Below, one piece after another: positions 34,992 through 45,100 of a stretch of 64,000 bases of DNA (position 1 is its first letter; every line of letters starts with the position of its first letter). The stretch comes from Bolinopsis microptera. Its lineage: Eukaryota > Ctenophora > Tentaculata > Lobata > Bolinopsidae. Both the position numbers and the translations under genes were made by a program. The DNA lies in NCBI RefSeq assembly GCF_026151205.1, contig NC_087073.1, forward strand, positions 20,474,658-20,538,657, read 5' to 3'. The notes below the pieces were generated by a model. The model was given only the letters and a program-made list of their open reading frames with translations, did not search any database and had not been told where the DNA came from.

Positions 34992-36871
34992 TCAAAGTAA
35001 AAGTAGTGTAGCGTAAGCTAAAATTGGCAGCCAATAGTTAAAATAGTTGTCTGTGGATGAGGCACCAGATGTCACTTTAGCACAAGACAGGAGATCAGTG
35101 TTGACCCATCCAACACCTTTGACACAGTAGATCGGGTAAGAATACTTATCTGAAATAGGAAAATGTTATACTTCACAAAAGCCAAAAAAGATATCAATGA
35201 CGACTTAAACGTCGTGATATCGATGCTCAATCGATGTTTGAGATAAAACTTGTCCTTTTTAGAATTAAATTCACCCCAAAATAATAATAAATCAAGGTTG
35301 TGTTGTTTACCTCCAGCACATTCGACGTAAATAGGTTCGTTATCATTAACTGGGTAGTACGGATACCCAGTCTCGTAATTTGGCTGAACACTCAACGTGT
35401 GAATTCCTTCATTCAGCGGATAATTGCAGCCTTCTGTCAGGAGGATAAGGGTGGATGATATCGTTACTGATTAGTGGAGACCGATGTCTTATTCAGAAAT
35501 TGAGTACGCTAACCAGAAAGAATTGATGTTGAAATAAGCCTTTATCAAAATCAATACTACTATGAGAAAAAAAATATGAAAAACTATGATTAATACGAAC
35601 CCACACAAGTTCTTATATATCCTGTGTATCCAGTTGATGTACATCTGATACCCTGTTTTCCATTGTCTCCAACAGCGTCACTGTACCCTCTTTTACACGA
35701 AACTTTAATCTCCTGATCGGACACAATTAATAAACCTAAACTATATTTGAAATACTGATCGTGATAAGATCATACGTTTACCACAATTTCTTTCAGACTG
35801 GGAGAATCATCAACATTTCTAATCTAAAGTTCGTCTGAAACTTATAAAACTATAATACCCTCCTCCCTAAGTTCCTCGTCTTAAGATCACCTTGGTGGAG
35901 TCAGTGTAGACAGGAGCGAGAGCCAGGTCAGTCTGGTAGGTCATGTCAGGGTAGTCCACTATGTAGTTATCATCCGGCACTTGTGCACAACCAACTGGGT
36001 GGTGTAAGTCGTGGTGTTAGGTACTGGTTCAGTACAGCTGGTTTCACTTTTCAAGTCATTTTTACACTGACGAAAAAAGTCGTGGACGCAAACCGCATCC
36101 TTTGGTTTTAAGCTGTTTTTGTGGATAAATATACGAAAGAAAACATCTTTATATGAAATACCTACATGCGCACCACTTGTCATCTGCAAATATGTTAGGT
36201 GATATGATGCCTTTGGAACAGGTGACGGTGATCTTCTCCCTGAAAAAGATCTCGTTCTTGCTGACTCCATCCACTGCCAGCACAGAGTTTACAAAACTTC
36301 TACCCCACTGAATTAAAATAATCGTTAACACCAGAGCAAGTATTTTTATACCCCAATTAAAAATCTGACTTCCTTCATTCAATTTTAGGAACACAAGAAA
36401 TCGCGAATAGAACCACAAAATGATGAAACAACGCCCCCGAATACCGGGACCCCACAAAACCACATACCATTCACTTCGCACTTCAGACACTACTTGGTAA
36501 CCCTAACAACACTGACCTGTTTGCAGTACACATTAGCGTCCATACCATCGTTAATACGGTACCCACTCGGATTGGGAACTATTTGCAGCTGGCTACTATA
36601 ATACGGAGGGACAACACAGTAAGTACAGTTCACTCCCTCCCAACAGTTCTCAGTGGTCCGCTTCGTTACCTTGATCCCTATTATATTATTCGTGTGTCAA
36701 GTTAATTTGTTATATAGTTGGTTAAGCTGTTAATCGTGTGGAAAGTAATCAGTGTTACTTAATTTTAAAGTGATAAATCAGAAAAGTAATTGAAGAATAA
36801 TATTCACCAGAAAGTTGGACGACCAAAACGATCAGAAGGCAAATGTGAACACAAAACCATCTTCGATCCAT
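34992..36871 (-). CDS. Secreted/anchored three-sushi-domain protein, cluster gene 1
   Basis: Seven exons: 36871-36808 (signal peptide, phase 1 end), 36677-36517, 36307-36166, 35994-35891, 35712-35601, 35433-35311 and 35149-34992. They give 287 residues. The N-terminus (MDRRWFCVHICLLIVLVVQL) is a clear signal peptide. Three sushi-like modules follow. Module 1 runs from the CVVPPYY region through DANVYC and KITVTC to KWCA. Module 2 starts GCAQVPDD and includes EIKVSCKRGY and GIRCTSTGY. Module 3 starts GCNYPLNEG and includes PIYVECAGG and GWVNTDLLSC. Each has the four-cysteine sushi pattern with C2 after a beta-strand ending V-x-C, and modules 1 and 3 have a Trp near C4. The end, YWLPILAYATLLLL, is a hydrophobic tail with no cytoplasmic residues, as in GPI-anchor signals. 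Sushi domains bind other proteins at cell surfaces. The ligand is unknown. Confidence 0.82.
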
Positions 36872-37130
36872 GTCTTCTATTAGCCATATTAATCGAGTGG
36901 CAACGTCATTCTAACTAATTAGCTTCATCCTAAATTGCAGATATTACATTGGTTTAAACGATTTAAAAAGGCACGTTCATAACATTATGAAGGGGAGGGC
37001 ATGGGAATTGGAAATATTTGGGCAAACGATTTTATTTCATCCATACTTTCTGGAAATACTGAATACATCTAGTTTCTTGATTCTTCTGATATAAAATTAT
37101 GAGAGACGAGAAAATATAACCACGTCTATA

Positions 37131-39388
37131 TTATCTGATGAATAGTACAACAACTGATATCACTAAAATGTTTATCGTATCGTAACAAAAATGTATGCTT
37201 GCATTAGCTGAAGTTCCTAGGATACTTTTGATTTCCCTTTTACAATTTAACTTTTCAAGTCCTTCCCATCCAAAGTCAGGTCGACATATTATTGTCTTTG
37301 TTGATGTGGATCCTCTGCAATCTACCTGAAAGAGAATAGCGTTATGAGTCTTGAGGTTCAACTATTTAAGCAAGATGTGGTGATGTAACACAGGAGTTAA
37401 CATAGATTTAAGCACGGGATCCTTCATTCGGGCTCATGTAATGACAAGCGAAACATTATAGTTGAAAAGTGCTGGTTTCAGAACTATCGCCTGGATTTCA
37501 CAGTCAAACTGTAGTTCAAACTACCTTACTCGGGAATATTATAGCGGGTTAATTTATGACTGGGAAAATTAATGACCGGGAAAAATATGGCGGAATTTTC
37601 CAAAACCCACCAAGCATCAAAATGTATTACTATTAGTTTACCTTACTCGGGAACATTATAGCGGGTTAATTTATGACTGGGAAAATGAATGACTGGGAAA
37701 AATATGGCGGAATTTTCCAAAACCCACCACTTTATCCCAGTCATAATATTCCCGAGTAAGGTACCCGCTATAATACTTCCCATACTTATATATTATTGTA
37801 GCGACGAAAATATTACGAGTTTACCTTGAGCATAGCGTCAGGTGCAAAAGGTGGTGACCCCACCATGTAGTTAGGACTACCACTAATAGAGCTTATACCG
37901 TCTGAAGTATCTACTGGGTGGTCACATCCCGCTGAAAACAAATTTTTTTAATCGTTCACTCAAAGTCACGATCTTTTCTAAAGAATCACACTATACTGGA
38001 AAAAGAGGTGTTGCAAGTCAGTCGTATTCACTGATCTGAAGTCTGAACAATAGATGTGTATTCTGGTGGAGAGGTGCTAGGACTGAGGCAACAGTTATCC
38101 AATCAGGTTCCACTATTGAGCAATAAAACCCCTCACTTCCCCACTAGAATCCACCTTTATAGAGGGAATGGATCAACTATAATAATCAATACCAGTAAAG
38201 ATATTACCTACACAGTTGATAAGATATTTGTCGTAACTACCAGACTTGTCACATTTCACCCTCTGGTGCCCATTGTCGCCTATTGCCTGATGATTATAAG
38301 TAAGATGACTAAACAATCTAACACTTCTTTTCATTGAACAAAAATATCACTTCTCTGTTATTTTGCTGCTGAAACTTGCAAGAGTTAACCAGAAAACACA
38401 AAATGAAAGATATCGCATCACCTGCACATACCCAGGGGCACATTCTAGTATGATCTCCTTGTCAGTGGGAGCCACTGGAGACAGCATCTCATCAGTTCTG
38501 TTCACCCCGTCTGGATACTTCAGATTGTAGGACTTATCAGGAATCCGAACACAACCCCCTGTACATTGATTAACTGCTATCATTTACATTTCATTAAGGT
38601 GGTGAGTGCTGTTGCAATTGTTACCATGCAACGTTATTATAAATTCTCATCAAAAAGCGTTAAAAAATATTGCCTAAAAGGTGTTAATAATCCAAAAAAC
38701 TTACGTCTGCACCAATTGTATGTTTCGTTAAAGAAAGGTGGTGTTAAAGTGCCATTATACTGACAATTAATCTCGATTACGCCAGTTTTATAAACTGCTT
38801 CTTCGGTGATTCCCTCTATACTGTAGACTTTGTTCACGAATGTCTCCCCGTACTGAAATAGTAGTTTATAATTATATTTATTGGTTGGATCATACGAATT
38901 CTCCGATTACAAAAACCATAACCACAATCTGATAATTGCCGACCTAAGTTTAGGCCACATTTCTGTGCTTATAAAAGTTTAAAAGAGCTCCGATGAATTC
39001 ATATCATAAACATCTTTCCCCATTTAAACAAAAAATACTTACATTTTTACAAGTGATATAGTAAGTTCCGTTTTCGGACAGCTTGTTACCGTTGGGAAGA
39101 GGTGCCACATTGAGATATGTTTCATAAATAGCATCAATACCACAAGTAGCGGAGTGTATTTGATGTACTACACCGGGGGAACTTTGTTAATATAATGACT
39201 TTATTAATGTACATATTTTTTTTATTCGCCGATTTTTTGATTTCTTTATTTTAACAATGACATTGGAAAGTATCTGAAGAATAACTGGAAAACAAAGAAA
39301 TTTTTGAAATTCAAAAATAAGAATGCAAAATTAAACGCTTACTTCTAAGTGAGAAGATTGTGATAATAAACCATTCTTTCAGCTTCAT
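37131..39388 (-). CDS. Three-sushi-domain protein, cluster gene 2
   Basis: Seven exons: 39388-39343 (signal peptide MKLKEWFIITIFSL), 39167-39043, 38852-38705, 38558-38422, 38286-38208, 37931-37825 and 37325-37131. They give 278 residues. Intron phases (1,0,1,0,1,0) match cluster gene 1 except near the last module. Module 1 has TYYITCKN, ETFVNKVYSIEG and EINCQYNG with NWC as the fourth cysteine. Module 2 starts GCVRIPDKSYN and has IILECAPGY and QRVKCDKSG. Module 3 starts GCDHPVDTSDG and ends GWEGLEKLNC. The C-terminus (NILVISVVVLFIR) is a short hydrophobic segment. It ends 259 bp upstream of cluster gene 1 on the same strand. The last intron contains a duplicated and partly inverted repeat. 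Confidence 0.82.
37522..37775. repeat. Direct and inverted repeat cluster in an intron of cluster gene 2
   Basis: Two direct copies of about 88 bp (about 37522-37609 and 37639-37727) begin TACCTTACTCGGGAA and end TTTTCCAAAACCCACCA. An inverted partial copy follows (about 37737-37775, CCCAGTCATAATATTCCCGA then GTAAGG). The copies differ at a handful of bases. The arrangement resembles a small non-autonomous element or its remnants. No coding capacity. Confidence 0.8.
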
Positions 39389-39579
39389 CCTATGAGAAAT
39401 TGGAACTTTTAATTCTTAAAGAATCTTCAGACGTTTGGTTTGTTAACCTGGATATATTTAATGATATCATAACTCCAACCAGACATCACAATGCTGGGTG
39501 TTTATCGACACAACTGTAAGTAAAACTTATAACTTTTGATATCTAAAAAGCGTTTACAAAATCATAAGAATATAAGATT

Positions 39580-41683
39580 TCATGGTAACATGATCACATA
39601 GAAAAAAGATACTGCCAGAAGATGGGACAATAAATCAGATCGTTCTGAACCATTTTTATCCTTCAAGTCTAATAAATCAGTCTTTTTGTCTTTTTCATCA
39701 GTTTGTGTTGAATTGGTGTTCGAATCCTCAACAGGCGCCACATAATCAGCTGAGCACTGTCCGTCTTGTTGCTCCTTCAACTCCTCAACCCCAGTCCAAC
39801 CCTTACCTGCCTCACACACCATAGTTACCACAGTGTTCCCCTCGACCCTCTTGTTGCAGTCCACTGTCAGCTGAGAAAGACCTCATTAAACAGCTACTTT
39901 TTAGAAAGCCGTGAAAATAAATGTAGAAATAGGAAAAAATACTTTTTGGTGTGCATCAACAACCAAACTACCAGTAAAATACAACAACATAGTTACATGT
40001 GTTCCAGTAGGATACGGTGCTTTTCCACTTCCAGCTTTATTGGGAGCTAAAAGAGCTGATCTGTTCAGCAAGTTAAACTCCAAGTTGAACGGAATATCAC
40101 AACCAGCTAAAAAGAAACGGCTGTGAGGCAATATATACTGCGTTCATCTTTTAATCTTTTTTCATCATTCAAACATCTTAACTTTAAGAGCACAAAGTCG
40201 TAAACTCTTGGATACGATCAAGTTAGAATTTGATGGTGCTCATGCTCATGTCACAAATTAAAAACCTACCAGAACAAATGATAGCCTGTGTGTTGTAGCC
40301 AGTTTCAGTGCACCTAACTTCTTTGGAGCCGTTATCTCCAACAACAGTCATGTAACCGTTCTGACACGAAACACTTATCACATACAGTGGATTTGCTGAT
40401 ACTGGTGCATGTAGTTTACCTGAAAATGGAGGTTGATATCTTCTTGTTGCTGATTGGTTATGATTATAAGCGTTCGCAAACTTTGCTCTCTAGTTTCCTC
40501 CATCTAAATTCATAGCCCTAGATTTATCGCTTACCATATTGTCGGAGAGGATTCTTTTTACGAGACTGCGTGGTGTATCCGTAAGTTACTTTGTAGTAAT
40601 TCTCAGGAAACTTAGAGCACCCCTCTGAAATCAATCATCTCAAGAAATCAGCCACACCCCTGATTAAAATTTAAGTGAAAATCTTAATGGGACCTCATAC
40701 ATTGTACTTATGGAAGATTCCACTGATTCAGAAATCAGAGACTGAGCTAATTTTCAAAATTATCTGACTGATGAACATTCTATGTAATTAGTTAATATTT
40801 GATTACTCAGCACTCAGCACTCAGCACTCAGCACTCAGCACTCAGCACTCAGCACTCAGCACTCAGCACTCAGCACTCAGCACTCAGCACTCAGCACTCA
40901 GCACTCAGCACTCAGCACTCAGCACTCAGCACTCAGCGCTCAGCACTCAGCACTCAGCACTCAGCACTCAGCACTCAGCACTCAGCACTCAGCACTCAGC
41001 ACTCAGCACTCAGCACTCCGCACTCCGCACTCAGAACCCAACACTCAGCACTCAGCACTCAGCACTCAGCACTCAGCACTCAGAACTCAGCACTCAGCAC
41101 TCAGCACTCAGCACTCAGCACTCAGCACTCAGCACTCAGCACTCTTACTGTTGCACCAGAGTGTCTGGAGGAAGATGTTGGGCTGCATAGCTCCGTTCCG
41201 GCAAGTTATCAGAATGTAAGAGGAGAAGAAAATATCCGATACTGACACTCCGTTTATCTGCAGTAGTTCATAGTGTAAAACGCAAATGGGTATGTTGATC
41301 AAACATTGAGAAAATAAATTTAGCTATTGAGACTTAGATACAAAAAAACTCGCCAAGTTGGACGATTGGGTGGTTGTTTATCAGCCACATAAAAATAAAG
41401 AACGTTTATCATATCGTCCCATTAGACATAACAACAGTTCATCACAGATCAAAAGATTATAGCATACACTGTACATGTGATTCATGAATGTGTATCCGGA
41501 GGTACGGCAGAGAACTGTAATGGTGTGACCGTGTTCTACTTTGTTGCCACGTGGAATAGGGATTATGTTTAGCTGTTTTTCGTAGTCGTTAGGAATTGTA
41601 CAGGAACTGTATGTGGGCCTCTCAGCTTGACCCTGAATGAGGTTGGGGAGGAGGAGGAGAAGGAGTGTGCCCCACAACATCAT
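39580..41683 (-). CDS. Three-sushi-domain protein, cluster gene 3
   Basis: Six exons: 41683-41468, 41257-41149, 40624-40535, 40419-40270, 40106-39997 and 39870-39580. They give 321 residues. The signal peptide (MMLWGTLLLLLLPNLIQGQA) and the first half of module 1 share one exon, so two introns present in the sister genes are absent. Module 1 has ITVLCRTSGYTFMNH, ILITCRNGAMQPNIF and LWCN. Module 2 starts GCSKFPENYY and has ISVSCQNGY and EVRCTETGY. Module 3 starts GCDIPFNLEF and has LTVDCNKR, TMVCEAGKGW and GQC. A charged linker (EKDKKTDLLDLKDKNGSERS) leads to the hydrophobic end SHLLAVSFFYVIMLP. The donor of exon 2 (41148) directly adjoins a heptamer minisatellite. The gene lies 191 bp upstream of cluster gene 2. 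Confidence 0.8.
40803..41143. repeat. Heptamer minisatellite (CAGCACT)n, about 48 copies
   Basis: Nearly perfect tandem CTCAGCA heptamers with a few variants (CGCTCAG, CTCCGCA, AACCCAACA, CTCAGAA) lie in the second intron of cluster gene 3. On the transcribed strand the array begins right after the 5' splice site GTAAGAG at 41148-41142. The plus-strand frame of 148 codons (Ser-Thr-Gln-His-Ser-Ala-Leu repeats) is an artefact. Confidence 0.95.
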
Positions 41684-42166
41684 GCTACCTGCTAGTAAGA
41701 AGTCTTAGCTTTTTGTTATTTCAATCAGTTGGTACTTATGGTTCCAGAATCCCGAGGAATTGAGAAAGAAAATAAATGTGCATTCGTATAAATGATCATT
41801 TCCTTATTTAACATATCCACGAATTTGATTAACACGGTGTTCATTTAGATATATTGTATTTGAAGTCAGTTTTGAGGACACTATAAAATGTTAACAATTT
41901 CACTACAACAAGGGCGTCACAATTGTTGGTTATGTGATCACTGATCCATGATTATCAAAATTACAAACTGGGAAAACTGTCAAATCTGCATGATCATATG
42001 CTCGGATACTGAGAAGCTGAAATATATAGCATTATTAGCACTGTAATAAATCAGCAAGATTGAGTGGGCCAGGCCAAATAAATACTTTTCCTGCATATCA
42101 ACAGAACGGTGACAATGTAGGGATGCCTGATTAGATATTTAAAAAAAGAAGAGTACAGAACGAATT

Positions 42167-45100
42167 TCAAAAAACGTCCAAGTAAATATTAAAAACTAAC
42201 AAAACGTACATTACACTTAATAAAATAAAAACAGGGTGCCCGAAAGTTCTAAGAGCGTTATTTTTCCTGAAAACACCAGTCTTGGTGGTTGAATTTCCCG
42301 TTGAATTTCCCGTGGAGTTAGCTGTTTTGTTGACGAGAACTGCTTTATACCGACAATCCAAGTTCAGCCAGTCTGGACCACCCACCCAACCTATACCATC
42401 TGTACATGTGACTATAGCGCTGTCCTTAAACTTGCCGTTACAAAGAACTGTCACTGAGAATCCTGAAAATTGAAAACTAACAGTGATAGAAAAACCGACC
42501 AGAGTTGCGTTCCAGCAATTATCCCAGTGGTTGGGCTCGAAGTTGATTCCACAATGAAATATTGTGCAGACAAAACTATTTCACAGATAATGCATAAAAA
42601 AGTTGTTCAGTAATAACCTATTGAATAAGGAGGATCCTTGACCGACGTTATTTGTGGTTCTGGATCGTAAATATGCTTTGAGTCTCCTTCGTCAGGAGGC
42701 TTCAGCTTCGGATAGTCACACCCCGCTGAAACGACACAGACTAGCAGATTTTATTAATTTTAATAATAATTCAAGAAGATTTATCACTAAGTCATTGGAA
42801 GTTGAAGCAATACTGATAAATTATGCTACATTTTATAAACTTCTAAAATCAATAATGAGTATTTACCGACGCAATGGATGGGAATCCTATCATACCCTCC
42901 TTCATTGCACCTGACCCAAGGTGACCCTCTGTCCTGATAGATCCGAGCGTAACCATCGTTACAGTTAAACCTTATTAGTTCCATGGGCTGAGGGTACACA
43001 GGGGCTTTATCAGTCTCAGCTTGCAATAGGTAGGTACTTGGGTTTGATATGTTGCCATATACAGCTGTGTAGGCATCCGTAGGAGCTTTAGGACATCCTC
43101 CTGTTTAACAGTTACATTGTATTAGGTCAGCTGTGAACTTCAACTTCGGAGCTACTCACATTTTTTAGTGTTTCAAGCTATAATGAATTTTCAGATTTCA
43201 GCTTTCCGCGACCCAAATTTCACTGTTTTGACTGAACTTTTCTTGAATGATCATCTTACAAGGTCACTGAGGATGGCGCAAGACACGATTGAGGTACTGA
43301 AAGCTTTATTCCCAAAGAAAGATTTGATAAAACTATAAAAGGAAAATCATCAGAATATAAAAAGATATTTTGGAAGATTTTTGAAAAGGAGCTTTCCTGC
43401 CGTCCCCTTGACCGAAATTTCGCGGTTTTGACTGAAATTTTGACCAGTGACAAATCAGTGAGGTCGGTGAGAGTGACACAAGTCGCCATCAAGGTACCGG
43501 AATTGCAGCATATCCGGTGAAAAATTTGATGCGATGAAAATTTTGAATATGTTCTACCACTTGTGAATATCTTGATAAATGATAATGTATATATTGGTTA
43601 GATTGACTGATTTTTAATAGTCTGGCAGTCACCATAAGTATAACTTCTGCATTCACCACGCGCACGTCTGACAAACGCATTCACATAATGACCTAGAAAA
43701 TTCTCCATAATCTCTGATAATTCTCAAAGTCAACGTGTTTGCAAATTGTGCAATTGTGTCCAAACTTACGGTCACACCAGGATGTTCTGTTGACAAAGAG
43801 ACTGGGAGCAAGGGATCCGTATTTGCAGGTCAGCGTTATTGCAGAATCAAAGAATATGGCTGAAGTGTAGACGCCTTGTATGTTATAAACAGCGTTGGTA
43901 AACGTGTATCCTGGTTCTTTACACATTACCTGAAATTTATTATTTAAGAGATGATTATGAGTCTTTAATCTGTATTATAGCAGCGATTTTCTGATGTTGT
44001 CAAATGTTCATTCTCCCTGAAATTATTTGATTAATAAGATCGTGACTAGGTCGTGAAGACGGTATATCTGATAGTACGTTTGTTATGGTGGGGGAAATGA
44101 TCTTTAAGTTATCAAATTTTCTTTTGTCGGTAATGTTTAATAATTCCGATGAGGGCGATGCTGAGGGGGAGGTAATTACGAGGACAGGGTTTGTAAATTA
44201 AGGGGCACATCTAATGCACTACACATAGATTGAAGTTTTAATGTATCGTACGTAAAGTTCCACAACTTCATGAGGCTACCGTGCACTGGCTTAACTACAA
44301 CAGCCGCGAACTTCCCTTACATTTTATTGCTTGTTCTTTATTGAGCTTCCTTCATAGAGTTTCCAAATCTTTTTCATTTATTGCTCTGAACTTTGCAGGT
44401 CTAATTATACTGGTTTTGCGATTCATCGTTTTATAAAACTGACCGAGCCACCGCAGTGGTGCTCTGAGAACAGCTCATGACCAGCATCTCAATGAATGTG
44501 TTTAATCAAAGGAATATTGTCCTCGTTTTGATGACTTTGAACGCGGTATTGGCTGTCGCTGCAAGTGATAATTCACTCAACAACTCCCTCCTACACTTGC
44601 TGGATAATGAATATCTCAAAACCATCACCTTCCTCGCTAAGTTTAAAGTTTTGGGAGGTCAGAATCCTGATATTGACGATAAGAGAACAGAAATGTGTCT
44701 CTCAAAACTTCAAAGTTTGATGAACGAAAGGACTCCAGAGAGTATTGGATTTATGGATGCTGCCGGAAAACCAGGACCAGGTATCATATCAGGTAATCTG
44801 ATCTGGATGGGTAATTACGAAATGTGCGAAACTCTGAGGAATCTGACTAAAGAAAACTACCGAAACTGTAAAGTGACTGCCTCGATCTCGGTTGCAGGAG
44901 TAACCTTGCCTAATCCAGTCAAATGGACAGGGTGTTTACCACCACAGTGTCTAAACGGTAACTTGGACGGTGTCCTACCTCAGTTCAGTGACTGGGTAAG
45001 TGACAAGACCAATGGGAGCATCTCATTTAATCCTGAAGAGTGGTCATCAGAATGTTCATCTGACATAAAACTTGATACGGGAGCATATGTAGCTATTACC

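Noticed and set aside
40799-41245. 148-codon plus-strand frame of Ser-Thr-Gln-His-Ser-Ala-Leu repeats
   Set aside because: It is the translation of a heptamer repeat in an intron, and the real exon here is on the minus strand.
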